This document shows, one piece after another, positions 22,360-34,800 of a stretch of DNA of 64,000 bases (position 1 is its first letter; each line of letters opens with the position of its first letter). The stretch comes from Stenopsyche tienmushanensis (Eukaryota; Arthropoda; Insecta; Trichoptera; Stenopsychidae), in contig WACJ01000114.1 in the NCBI GenBank assembly GCA_008973525.1, positions 806,001 through 870,000 on the forward strand, read 5' to 3'. Both the position numbers and the translations under genes were made by a program. A model generated the notes under the pieces. It was not told where the DNA came from and did no database searches. It worked only from the letters and a program-made list of their open reading frames with translations.

Positions 22360-24400
22360 TCAGGTTGACCCTCTCAGTTCACCGATTTCAAAATGATATA
22401 GAAGGCAACAGAAGATAATGCTGTTAACGTTGCAAAGTGAAGTTTTTCACATGCCTCTCCTCAAGGCTTTCTATTTGATGTTTTTCTTGTCCTTGCCCTG
22501 TTCCTTAAGCTTTTTGGCTCCTAACCGGTAAGGTTCATCATGATCCATATTGTTGGATAAGAGATAGCGAATAACAAGCAAACCATGATTTGTAAAAGCA
22601 ATTAATATAGGAAATACGCAGTGGGTGAATTTGAAGAAATAAAAAAAATATTCTTATGGATTAATATTATATTCAGTCAAAGATAATTTAAGGAAATTTC
22701 AAAGTACATTTGAATTACCCTGTCAGGAATCAAATGTTCTTTTTAAAATTGAGCATAGAAGAAAATGGGTGAATTACTATCCAAATGAATTTTGAGTTTG
22801 GACATGTTTTCTGCATCGATTCAAAAACATGTCAAGCTCAATGATCATGAAGTAGATAATAAGACTGAATCACCCATTTTGTTTTCCATCAAAATTGAAA
22901 ATCTTAATACATAGATTTAATTTCTAATGACTAGATTTAAACTGTAATACATTCACAGCCTTAAACATAAAACTTATGAGCTAACAGAGTCACAGCCTAA
23001 CAGATTTACAAACTATTGTATCATTTAGAGCGTAATACCTATTAGGTCAATAATATAAGTACTTTTTAATTGAGAATGTATTTCATAAATACTTTTTTTA
23101 TATTCTTATTTCAATCATATTTATATATATACTGTACTTTTGTCTCTTGTTATTAGATAACATTTATACTTTTTTAACTTTATATTTTTATATACGAATT
23201 ACACAATGTGTGCTTTATATGGCAAGAGCCATTTTAAATAAATAAATAAAGAAATAAATTTTAATCCTAATTTCTATCTAAATAAAATCATACAAAATAA
23301 ATATATTTATAAAAATTTCAAAATTACATAAAAAATTCACAGAATTTTATGTATCAAAACAGTACAGTCAATTCTCATATAACACCGATGATTGAAATTC
23401 AGTGCTTCTCCGTTAAAAACTAATTTTTTAAAGTACATGAATATTTTTTCGATTAAAAACGCAATGTTACTTGAATAACTACTACTGTGGTTAAATATTG
23501 GTATTATAATTGATAGACACTTATACGGAGAGAAAAAAACCCTATTTATAAAATGGTTAACACATTGTATGCGGGAGATTGAGATTACAGTCCTCGGCGC
23601 GTCAATCATTGAGCGCGGGAGACGTGCTGGCGACTGTGATCCCAGTTATTTTCATTTGACTGGAAACATCTATTATTGCTATTCTTTTCACACAAAATAT
23701 ATTTAAGCCGACCGATCTATCGACGTACGGTATCATTTTTTAATAGCCTTGAAATCTTTTTTTAATATATGACGCGGATGTCCCCAGACGTTATCATCCA
23801 TCATATACAAAGTGTTAATATAGACAACACAAATGGACATTTGAAAGATTCAGATGATCTAACTGTTGAGATTATTTCAATGACATAAATTCTTTCTTTG
23901 CACTTCGGAAGCAAAAACATTCTATTAATATATAAAATAGATTTATAAGATCCGCCAGACCAAGTGTTGTATTAAAACATTGTTAATTTTCAAACAATAT
24001 TAGAACACATTTGTATTTATATGAATCTGAACTTGTTCAATTTAAAGGCTCATGATGAACTTGTACACACTTTGGCATCAAAATTATGAAATCCGCGAAG
24101 TTTATATGTAACATAATTTCAGTCAATCAGAACTCAATTCATATTCTGAGCTTACTCCTATAGCGAATATACTATTTTGTTAGTTTGTGCATTTCTTAAT
24201 TCTGCCAATAAATACCGTCAAATCAATTAATCGTATGATACAAACAAATTTTATTCAAGATCAAATGTTTGAGCTCATAAATAAAAGCCGGATGGCACTT
24301 ATAAACTAAATATGGAAACTCGTATCTGATTTGGCGGACCCTGCGTATAATAAAAATTGGAAAAAGACATTTTATAATTATATAAACTTAAAGATAATAA
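22360..24400. other. No gene recognised apart from a palindrome
   Basis: Apart from the palindrome at 22741-22900, only short frames were found and no repeat ends were recognised. Polyadenylation-like AATAAA runs near 23240-23260 have no gene attached. Confidence 0.4.
22741..22900. repeat. 160-bp imperfect palindrome
   Basis: Outer arms (22741-22778 and 22861-22900) share AAAATGGGTGA in inverted orientation. An inner pair (about 22792-22841) shares GACATGTTTT and AAAACATGTC around a CATCGATTC-like centre. It could be a short MITE; no second copy was noticed. Confidence 0.5.
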
Positions 24401-24828
24401 GTTCTGAGAAATGATTTATGCCTGATGTAGCCGTAGATGAAAATGATATTTCTCCAATGGATGATAATGAACTGATATTCAACATTTCTCATTGTTTTGG
24501 CAGAGATGTCAGTGATCTAAAAATAAATAAGGGATTATTTCAAATGAACATCTAATAAAAATACATAGATTGATCACATGGAAAGCGATTCCAATAAAAC
24601 AATCAATGATGTATTTATGTTAATGGGTGGAATTTTTATAAGATCCATGCTTTATATTGACAATATGGATAAAAAATTGACGAATAGATCTAAAACCGAC
24701 TATGATGATTTAAAAATATTTCGATGAAAATGTGTTATACGAGAATTCATTGTGATTGAAGTCTATAGCCATGAAAGACTATAGCACTACAACGTAACAT
24801 TTGCCGGTTCATCTATCGACATTCAATT

Positions 24829-27800
24829 TTAACATGCCCGTGGTTTGTTGTTATTTGTATCTAATGAGAAGGGTACTGAAAATTCAGCAGTAAATGAGTA
24901 CCACTCAGGCTCCATACTGTTTTCTACTGGTTCATCGGGTTTGGTTGTTGACCAATCCATGCTGAGGTCAGAGCACTGAACTTCGAATGGCATGTCTTGT
25001 GTAAGTAAAGCTGCAAACAAAAAACAAACACATGAACAGTATATTTAAAAACTGTCACACAACAACTGCTCAGTGAAAATCGGAATTTCATAGATTTGAT
25101 TCATACATACTTGGCATGATAGAAAAATACTGCTTTCTGAAGCAAAATAAAATACTTCCTCACTATTGATCAAATAATAATATTTTATGTTAAATATTAG
25201 CTTATTCAATCTGTCAATTTTTTGACAATATTCATAGTAGTTTTGAGGAAAATACTTGAATCATTCTATTTTCAACTTAACATGTTTATTTTATTTTTTT
25301 ACCATATAAAATTATTGAACTGATTCAATATATATATATATATAGACGTGTAGGTAGCCCCGCGATTAAGCAGTTGAACTTGTAACTCAATAATCTTGCC
25401 AACTTTTCGCCTCTAATTACCAGAGTTTGCAAAAAGGACGAGTTTGATTGTAATTCCAAAGTTTTTATTATTTAGTTTGTGCTGTATGTTTTTATTATAG
25501 ACTGAGAGTTGGCAGCATAAATTGAAAATCATCTAACACATGTGAATGATTTAATAGTTGTGTTCTGGCATATTTCCAGACTATGATTATGACAGTCTGG
25601 CGACTGAGTGCCGTTGGGTTTGGGAGGGGAGGAGGTTGAAATCTAGTGAAAATTCAATATATAAGTTATATAACTTTTTAAAATTAATATCATTTTCTGG
25701 TTAATTTCAGCAAATTTGAACCAGTCTGGAACTATCAATCTTATCAAGTCTGATAAATGCTTATTTCAAGTTTCTTGACCGAATTAAATATTGTTTTACG
25801 CTTAGCTATGAAGATCACATCCAAGCAGTTAACGTTGTTGCTAAAGAAGGGGACACAAAAGACATGTATAAAAAATAAATATTCAACCTGTCATAATTCA
25901 TATCATCCATTATTACAGCATTATTTTAAAAATAATTTTTGTGGATTTGTTTATATTTAACAAACAATTGGTTTTTTTAAAAATGAGATTACTTACTCCA
26001 CCCATAGACCTATAATGATTGAGTTACAAAGATCAACCATAAGTCACGATACAGAAGAGAGGTAGCAAACAGCGACTCTAAATAATTTATTTCGCTATGT
26101 TAACCCTTTGTGCTCGAGCGGTGCCTCTCAGGCACCAATGCATGTGATGAATATTGCTTCATGAGTCTACTCCTGGCCTTTTGTGGATCATGTTATGAGG
26201 TGTTGAGTGACACAATGTATTATATGGCTACAAAGATGTCTTATCTGCTGACTGCAGATCTGCCTTTGACGTTAGTCCGAGCTCAACTTTCTTGGCAATC
26301 AGCTAGCTTGCCCATGTGATGAAGATAGTGACGACGTTAGCGGTGTAAGAAGACGAAAAATCCAAATAATGGACAGTGAATCTGAAAGCCATAGTGATTG
26401 TACAGAAAAGATTGAATCTTTAGAATGGACAATGTGCACAGAATTCGAAGAAATCCCCACAAGAATACCGTTTGTATCCGGTGAAAGACAACCTAGCACA
26501 GCTTCGACTTCGCAGAGCAGTTCTGAAGGCATCCAACTAAATGGGAAGCTGCACGTTATTTTGATTGGATAAAAAAGGGATTGTAAGGTTTGTTCCCAAC
26601 GAACCAAGCCTGGCCAAAGGCGACAAACTGTGTACTACTGTGACACTTACCCCGACAAGCCAAATATATAGAATGTAATGTTTAACAAATATCCTTCAAT
26701 GAACTATGAAAAATGTATAATGTTATATACAAGTTTAAAGTGTTCTATTGTGTCTAAAATTATTTTATGTTAACTGTAAAGAACTCATTAAATAAGCGGG
26801 AGCGGCTGACTGCTCTCAAAAATGGCCTCGAGCGTAAAGGGTTAAATTTGATTTTAATTAAAAACTTGTATTTTTTTTAAATGGTCACCCTTTCTTGAAA
26901 ATAGATCTTTGGAATGTGTCCTCCGTGCAAAAAGAGGATCAACTATATATAATTAAAATTTGAGCGGGATTTTAAGAATCACTGACCTGTTTCATTGAGT
27001 CTTCTCCTTTTTGGCAACGGACCTATATCGCTTGAGGAACTTCGTTTGAGATTGCCATATACGATTTCCTTCAATTTTTCTGTGAAGTTTTAATGTATCA
27101 TTTTCCATTGAATATGTCATTTTATATTTTATTGTGTCAATGTGAAATTCATTTCATATTACCAATCTTTAATTAAATACACGTCGAGTATTTTTTCAAA
27201 TCACACTACAACAGACCCGTGGTAATCCGGCCTCAGTCTAATCCGTCGACCCCTGTAATCCAATATGCCAATACAAATATAGTTAGGAGGTACAGAAGAG
27301 TTTCGTCAAAGACCAGTGTGGCTATGAGAGAACTCCCGGGACTTGATGTGTGTATGCTCCACAACGCGTGTCTTCAGTTTGCTTGCGACATTGCGTGGGC
27401 GTTCACGTAGTGCTTATTATCGCAATGTTTTCGTCAACCCAAAAATGAAAACAAAAGATTAAAAATTAACGATAAAATTGAGATTCTAGACCTTAGATTT
27501 TTACAAAAAGTTAAAAGATTTAAATCTTGACATGTTATTGGAAAATCAAAGCCATAAACTATTATGGATTAAAAGCGCGTGGATAACAAAAGATTTTTTC
27601 AAAAAATGGTTTTATGAATGTTTCGTTCCAGAAGTTAGGAAATATTTAAAAGATCATAATCTTCCTCGAAAGACGTTGCTGATTTTTGATAATATTCCTG
27701 ATCATCCGTCCGGAGAAGAACTGACAATTGAGGATATAATCACCACTGCTATGTTCTTTCTGCCGAACTCCACTGCACTCATCCAAGCGTTCAGTTTTTG

Positions 27801-28635
27801 AAGCAAGACTACAAAATAAAACGATTCATGATGACCACATCAAAAGATCAACATATGGAAAAAACATTAAATGATTTCAACATGAAAGACTTGGATTTTG
27901 ACCTTTGTCAGTCTTGGAATTTATTGCTCCCATCAATCATTATATCGTCATGAAAGAACTTATGTTCATAATTAGCCGAAGAGAATGGTGCATCATACAA
28001 GGAACTTTTACTTCTCAGGGGGCTGAGAGACAAGGATTCACTCTTGCGTTATGCCAATGTAAAACAACAACAAAAATTGACGAACATTACAACATAAATT
28101 TACAAATTAATAAATAAAATAATACATAAATAAATATTTTAGTTTTTATTCTTTGCAATTGCTATGGCCATTGTTTGACGTTAATTCTATAATATGAAAC
28201 CTTGTGTTATCAACGTATATCTCATCATTTTCATAATTCTTCAGATTACAAGTATTCCTTTTCAAAAAGTTCCGGAATACAAGGGGTCAGTTTTCTTGTT
28301 TTGTCGGATTACCGCAAGTCTGCTGTATTAAGAAAAAGCAAACAATTGGGTGGTTTTAATATTCATCTCATTTCATTTTATGTTTAGAAGAATCTAAGCA
28401 TTTGAATTTTTAAATCATTTGAAATATATCAACGTCTCTTTTAATAATAATTTATATAGTTACATTCAATAAAAATATATTAAAGCATCAAATACCTTTC
28501 ACGGTGTCTTCGAACAATTGTAATGGGGTTCTTTGGTCTTTAACGTCCATCTCCTCTTTCCGTGCCATCATTCTTTTCCTGTCTGCGCCTTTTAGAAAAG
28601 TATAACTTTCCTCTAGATGAAAGTTTGAAATCTAC
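24829..28635 (-). CDS. Predicted small two-exon gene, function unknown
   Basis: Exon a (28571-28496 from the first ATG) encodes MMARKEEMDVKDQRTPLQLF plus EDTVK and ends one base into a codon at a GTATTT donor. Exon b (25010-24829) follows a TTGTTTGCAG acceptor; the split codon restores Ala and the frame runs on through LLTQDMPFEVQCSDLSMDWS and MEPEWYSFTAEFSVPF to a TAA, giving 85 residues. The phases agree and the peptide is acidic with balanced composition. The frame stays open upstream of the ATG to 28631, right after a CAGGTAG acceptor, so exon a may be internal, with more 5' exons. The intron (about 3.5 kb) contains a piggyBac-like element (26100-26845) and a pogo relic. Family not recognised; no polyadenylation signal found. 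Confidence 0.5.
25345..25430 (+). repeat. tRNA-like SINE fragment, copy 1
   Basis: Shares CCCGCGATTAAGC and TTGTAACTCAAT-type sequence with 40558-40640, where a GATTCAAATC box-B-like motif follows. The pattern suggests a tRNA-derived SINE head, but no complete cloverleaf was folded. Confidence 0.35.
25512..25620 (+). repeat. Foldback element, one end and one satellite unit
   Basis: Matches 12247-12375: the GGCAGCATAAATTGAA end, TTTAATAGTTGTG, then one CAGACTATGATTATGACAGT unit, followed by a G-rich tail (GGGAGGGGAGGAGG) that is also present at 47408-47425. Confidence 0.6.
26100..26845 (+). mobile_element. pB3, 746-bp deleted piggyBac element
   Basis: TTAA at both ends (26100-26103 and 26842-26845), with terminal repeats TTAACCCTTTGTGCTCGAG and, reversed, TTAACCCTTTACGCTCGAG. 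A GGTGCC-TCTCA-GGCACC hairpin lies at 26120-26136. Inside, one frame carries an acidic N-terminus (CDEDSDDVSGVRRRK, MDSESESHSDCTEK) and, after a TAA at 26570, the Cys-rich tail (DCKVCSQRTKPGQRRQ, YYCDTYPDKPN; 26579-26671). The entire catalytic core is missing. It lies inside the intron of the predicted gene 24829-28635. Confidence 0.8.
27532..27990 (+). pseudogene. pogo/jerky-type DDE transposase remnant
   Basis: The frame 27532-27801 reads AWITKDFFKKWFYECFVPEV, YLKDHNLPRKTLLIFDNIPD, HPSGEE, then FFLPNSTALIQAFSF. This is the catalytic segment of DDE_1 transposases of the jerky/Tigger (pogo) group; the D of FDN is the second catalytic aspartate. After a frame break, FLKQDYKIKRF continues the family's post-ALIQPMDQ region. 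The upstream DNA-binding part is not recognisable. Confidence 0.75.
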
Positions 28636-29017
28636 CTGTGAAAATTAATTAATACTGTTAATTTTAAAATACATAACTAATAGTAGAACGGTCTTATAAA
28701 ACAAAATGAGAAACTTTTTAGGTCCCTGCTTGCGTTTTAGCATGATAATAGAATAGCATAAAACATCTACTTAAGCTGTATGCATATTGAAAAAATGACA
28801 TTTTTACTTCTATTGCTTGAAAACATAGATACAGGCCATAACGAGTTAACGTCAACAAAACTATTTCTAAATGTTTTGTTTCTTCTTAACTTGTGTAGTA
28901 AAAAATCTCAGATGATTAACTTAATTTCAAATCTTAAAAGCGGTTAGACTCAATTATTATGGGGTCAAATCGTAAGAATCAATCATCAAGAATAATCAAG
29001 AACGTATCACTATAATA

Positions 29018-29365
29018 GTGTGTGCAAATGCAGCAAGCAAACACCAACTGCCACTGCTTGTTATTGGAAAATCAAAGAATCCCAGATGTTTTAAAAATAT
29101 CAAGTCTTCTGGTTGAATATGATCATCAGAAAAAAGCCTGGATGAATAGTGAAGTTTTTTTAATGATGATATGAAAAACAGTTCATACCAGAAGTGAAAA
29201 AATATCTCCATAGATAAAAGAGGAAAAACTATTAACATTAGTTTTGACCAGATCGATAAAATGTTTACGGTAAAATTTCTTCCACCTAAGGTCACATCAG
29301 TAATAAAACTAATGGATGAGGATGTAATAGAAACATTAAAATGTTTACATAGAAACAACGGCTGA
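29018..29365 (+). pseudogene. Second pogo/jerky-type transposase remnant
   Basis: Pieces read HQLPLLVIGKSKNPRCFKNI, a PEVKKYL-like segment, then FTVKFLPPKVTSVIKLMDED and VIETLKCLHRN. These follow the jerky-type order (LPLLVIGKSKNPRCFK ... FLPPNVTSLIQPMDQGVIETLKR). Stops and frame changes separate the pieces. It is a different, less decayed part of the same superfamily as 27532-27990. Confidence 0.7.
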
Positions 29366-29369
29366 TAAT

Positions 29370-30830
29370 GCTGGTGTGATGAAAAAATTTGGGCGTGAAA
29401 GTCTCATCGTCTGTACATAATTGAAGAAAAAATTAAAGTCTCGAGTCCCGGGAAGTCTTGGGACTTTGAAATGATCGTGTCTCGAGTCCTGTGATTTTTT
29501 AAAATGTCAAATCAAGTTCCAAGAAAAATCCTAGTTTTGACTCTTTGAATAGCTAAAAATATCTATATGAAATCAATTTATACTTATTCCATTCTAACTA
29601 TGTTTAATAAGCAAATATATATTGTGTAATCATTAGCATTTGCTTTAGAAACATTAAAGTGTCTTCTATTTTTACAGTTCTTTTCTCTTTTGCAAGATTA
29701 CTTTAATGTTTAAAAATATGGTAAGTAACTTGTTATCTATAGATTTGATTTGAATCTTTGAAAGATTTGAATCAACAAAATTGTTAAACCATGAGATTAT
29801 CTACAGGTGATATATATTTAAATTCAATAAAACATTATGTTAAATCCGATTTTGTTTCTCATTTAAATTTTAAACTGACAGAGATTTGAAATGGTAAGTA
29901 ATTTTGTACAGATAATGAGATTTTTTACTGTTATTACCATTAAAAAACTTAAAAATATAGTATATTGTTTTATTGTGCATTAACTAAATATGGAAAGTAC
30001 TAACAAATCTTAAAAAAACTTATGATTACCGAAATAATAGAACTAAATACGGTCCTGGCATATGTAGCTCTAGGGAAGATTTGTTAATTATGTCAATTTT
30101 GAGTCTTGTATGTCTATTCAACTGAGATTAAATAATCTGTATCAGGTCTCACTGCATCAGATTATCATGACCTAGGTCTTCCAAGTAGTATGCTGCCATT
30201 GTGGCGCCTTTTCACAAGGCTTATTCCTGAAATGTCGCCATACCGCCATGATTTTAATGAAATATAAGGTAACAAAATCTGAAATCGCGCAAGGACTACA
30301 TCCTAATATGTCAGATATCAATATAAAACAACGCATTTGCATTATCAGATGTATCATAATGCAAACTTAAAATTCGCTTGTTTGCTTTTTCTTGAAGCCA
30401 TAATGAAAAGTGTACAATTTCAAACGTAAGATTCGTGTATTACACAGGGACGGCAAATACGACGTGTAGCGATAGAAACGCAAGTGGTGGCAGACATGCG
30501 ATATCATGTAAAAATATAAAATCATCTTACGCTTTCATGACATCAAACCGCGGGTACACGGATCGAAGATATTTGAGCGTATTATGCTGCCATTGCTAAA
30601 AAATGTATTGATCGCAAACATAAATGTACTATGCTGCTTTACTTTGCTCCAAACACAATTCAAATCTGCATTATATTTTCTTTGTTTTAATATTTCGCAA
30701 ATTTATAAATAATAAGTAAATCTAGTATATAGCTAAAAATAATTTAAAATAAAATTATTAATAAGAGTTGAATATTTTATTTATTCTAAAAAATAATGCT
30801 ACCATCATGTAATAAAATGGTTTTGTTAGT
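29370..30830. other. No gene recognised
   Basis: Only short frames on both strands; no repeat boundary or RNA gene identified. Confidence 0.4.
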
Positions 30831-30838
30831 TATTAAAT

Positions 30839-30999
30839 TTAACACATTCGCTGCAGCGGGATTTTTATTGATGAACGGAAATATATTTGACATCTTCCTC
30901 TTTCTCGATTAAATGCGCTAATGTATAAATGAGATGCCGCGTTGAAATGTTAATACATAAGAACACATGACGATGCGTTTTCCGAACGGAACGGGTTAA
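30839..30999. mobile_element. Possible 161-bp TTAA-bounded MITE
   Basis: TTAA at 30839-30842 and 30996-30999, with inner ends ACACATTCGCTGCAGCG and, reversed, CCCGTTCCGTTCGG. The ends are only weakly similar, so the piggyBac-type interpretation is tentative. Confidence 0.35.
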
Positions 31000-31434
31000 A
31001 ATGAAAGTAATCGTTATTATTGAAGAATTTTATTTTCATTTGATAAATTTTATAAATTTAAGTTTAATGAAAAAAAAAATTTATATGAATAAAAATAAAC
31101 AAAGAAAAGTATAAAACCTTGACAAAAATTACCATATTCCATTTTAATTAATCAAAATAAATATGATCAGATATGCATGCTCATAAAAGCATCTATTTTT
31201 ATTCAAATGTATTGGATATAAAAAAAAAGTTTGTTAGTTAAATGTCAACTACTATGATATTTTAGGTTTTCAAATTGACATTTATATATAATCTATATAT
31301 ATATTATTTATTACTGGGACCATAGCAATAAACAAGTTGAGTATTCTTCATATCTTAATGTTAAACAATATGCTATCAATAAAAAACGTAATTAAAAATA
31401 CACATTTATTAAGAATAAAAAATAATTATACCAA

Positions 31435-31440
31435 TTTATT
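31435..31440 (-). terminator. Likely polyadenylation signal of the FAR gene
   Basis: AATAAA on the minus strand, about 240 nt past the FAR stop codon. Another AATAAA is at 31405-31410. No other gene is near, so these are the best candidates for 3'-end formation. Confidence 0.4.
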
Positions 31441-31681
31441 GAGCAAATAAAAAACATGTTTAACATAAATTCTTAACTATTCATTTAATCCTAGCAAATC
31501 TAAGTCCACATATAAACGGAGACGTAATCCATATTGTGTTATGCGAAAAATTATTATGACAGAAATATTTGGCAGAGATTGAAAAGTTTCAATTTAATTT
31601 AAAATCCCATTCATTTAAAATTGAATTAAATCAAATGTGGATAAAACTATCGCTTACATATTTGAATATAATAATTATATC

Positions 31682-31817
31682 TTAGTCTGCTTTCATAAAT
31701 GGTCCTAATACTGGCAAAGTATTAATGATGTTCCTTGATGATTCAGAATAAGTGTAGACGGTTTTGAATATATAATAGTAAAAGAAAATGGAGAATATCC
31801 AACTGACAGCAAGCATT
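31682..31817 (-). other. FAR exon 7 (terminal)
   Basis: After a TCTATTTTCCAG acceptor, encodes a hydrophobic segment (MLAVSWIFSIFFYYYIF) and the tail PVLGPFMKAD, then TAA. Confidence 0.85.
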
Positions 31818-34800
31818 CTGGAAAATAGAACAGTATTATTAACAGTGTGTGCATATATTTTAATAAAATTCCTGTCGTAGCAATGTTTTGTGATTATAAG
31901 ATATAAATGCATACATATTGTTCACTATTCTTGCTCTGGGTAGTGTTGAAAGAGGCTCTTTCAAACAATATTGCCTTCCTCCGAGTATACATCTTTTAAT
32001 ATATTCTTTGTCTTCTACGACGGATAAATCAAGAGGAAATATTTTTCTCTCCGATGATGTCAGCTTACTATTGAGACTCTTGTACATATCATTTTGAAAA
32101 TACCATTCTCTAGTAGTAAAAAATTGAAGCAGTTCCAGTCCATCGGAAATCCGATTCTGTATACGAATCATACTAAAATAAATACATATTATTATTTACT
32201 TATAAAATACTTTGTGTTATTTATGAGATTATTAATAATTTACAATCTTTTTTGTCGCAGGAGAAGCATAATAAAATCTATAAAATATGCCGGAAGCAAG
32301 TGATAAAACAACACGCAGAACTGGTGAACGATCTTGTATTTTCTTATATTGCCATCCGGATACCATAGTGGATAATCAAACGGATATTTACGAACTGTTG
32401 CTCTCCCCATTGCCAATACATCGGACCAAGTGGTATTCTTTGCGTCATTTGTCGTTAAATTGCATACTGGTATTTCTGCAGGCCTAAAATATAATATAAC
32501 ATAACGTATTTCTAACTTCAGTTTCTTATATTTTTCGAAAATCGTATCAAATATTTTACTTACAGCTTTTCCATAGAACCAATCGTGCTAGCCAGCACAA
32601 TGAGACCATTGATTGCAAAATCCACTGGAATAACTTCAGCTTGATAATCACCATTGCAGTGCATGGATCGAATAACGCCTTTTCCCGCTCCGACCATAAT
32701 ACCGACAGGTCCATTCAAACTGTCAACCCAACCTTCCACTGGTTCTTCCCATGCTGGCGTAACTGAAATATTTTTTTTAGCAACGGATATCATCTATTAT
32801 GCTCATATCTTATTGTCAAAATTAAATATTACGCACCTATGCTTGGGCGAGCTATCACCATTGGCATCTTTGGATATTCCTCCTTTATAAGACATTCTGC
32901 CAAACGTTTTGAATATGTGTAAGTGTTTGGATGCAGCTTCAGTAGATTGACCGTTATTAAATCAAGAGATGTTTCGTCCATCCATTCAATTGCATGGATG
33001 AGATCATGTGGGTTATTAGGTGCATCATGTACCTGAATAAAAGGAAAAAATTAACTAACGTATGAAATTTTATTGGGTTTTTTCACAGTACAAATGATAT
33101 TAATAAGCATGGTTATTTATAAAGCGCTCGCATTGTGTTTATCAATATTTTGATCATATTATAATCCCAAAGAGACAGATGGAGCTTTCGTTAATACTTT
33201 GAAATTATTAAAGATATCAAAATGAAGCCTAGTACATAATCAAATTGATCTATCTCTATGTTATTATAATATAGTGTCTCTTTAGCACAAAAGTATATGT
33301 TTAATAAAGAACATTAATATGATAAATGTATAAAATATAGATTTTCTGTTTATGGGATTTTAAGTATTTAACCATATCAGACCGTAAATCTTGAGACAGA
33401 GACGGGTGTCTTGCGTCTCATCATAAAGCGTAAAGGTGGACCCCTACATGTCTAACTGAAATCGCTATCGTCAGATAAGCTATGATGATCATAAAATAAG
33501 ATGACTTTCATTCACGTTGTCTTGAGAGCAGGCGTTTGTTTTGATAATTAGGATACTCGCATCGTTCTTATAGTTGACCAATTTTGTTATTCCCCTTTGA
33601 CAGTTCTGGAGTGGCGTCATTAGCCAAGTGCTCATTTGCAAAATCTACTTCTTCAGAAGTAAACTGATAGGCTTGCACGGTAAACCTATCCTTTTATTTT
33701 CGCAACACATTAATAGGCAAAAATAGCTGATCTCATGCAAGTTGAACATTAATGAATGAATGAATGAATATTGTGTGCTATTAACAGTGTTAAGGTTCAT
33801 TTTTTAAGCCTGGTTCCATTATCAAGCTTGTTATTCGCCGCGGCGGAGCTGACAGATAAGTGAATTTACTTGGAAAGGGTTAAATTGTTACGCTGCACTT
33901 TATTAATAACATAACAATGTCACTGGAATTTAAGGCATGTGGCTGTTTCTAATAATATGTATCAAATGAAAATATTCGATCTCTAGTACTAAGTAATTTG
34001 CTTTCATTCACGGTTGAATTAATTTTCACAATGTTATCCATTTTCAAATAAAATATTTTAATGATAAAATTAATAGAATACTGAGATAAAAATCATGAGA
34101 AATATAAATATTTCTTAAAAATAATAAAAGTAAAAGAATACATCAATAAGGAAGACCTAAATATTAGACTGATATAATGTAGGCGAGATTTTTGTGTTTT
34201 TGAGTTTGTACGATATAACTGCCTTTGGATCAGATATCTTGCCTTGAAAGCATTTACACAATGAAAATTATGGGTGAACACCTTGGCCTCGAAAATAGTC
34301 TAAATTCATAGATTTTAGATCTAAAAATTATGAAGACAGAAGAATTATCTCTGAGGGAAAACCTGATCTATGTACTGACAATGAGATTTCTGAAAATATT
34401 AATAGAGATCATTAGTGGTCACTTATTTTCTAATAATCACTCGCTATCATTGATTATTATTACACTTTATTTTCGATTGAATGACTATTTTGCTTGTTAA
34501 CTAACTGTTGGATTGTGAATATCTTATATTTGCTTTTTGTTTTGCACTTTTGCGTCACTTATGCAATTTTTGTTTGCCGATGAAATCATATTTCTGCTGA
34601 AATTCATTTTATAAACAATCTAATTATAATAGATTGTCCCGTTAGGAATGTCGTTTTTTTAATACTTACTTTTTGATCATCAGTTGTGTCTCAGGCATCC
34701 ATTTGATAACACGTATTATATATATATATATATATATATATATTTTAGTCTTTTTAGATTTTGTGCTGAACAAACAATTGACGCTAAATTGCATAATGTA

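Noticed and set aside
28996..29358. 120-codon minus-strand frame
   Set aside because: Antisense to the pogo/jerky relic, whose plus-strand motifs are diagnostic.
32654..32890. Plus-strand frame over FAR exons 3-4
   Set aside because: Antisense shadow of the reductase exons.
34717..34742. (TA)n run as a separate feature
   Set aside because: Simple microsatellite within the M1 MITE; no further meaning seen.
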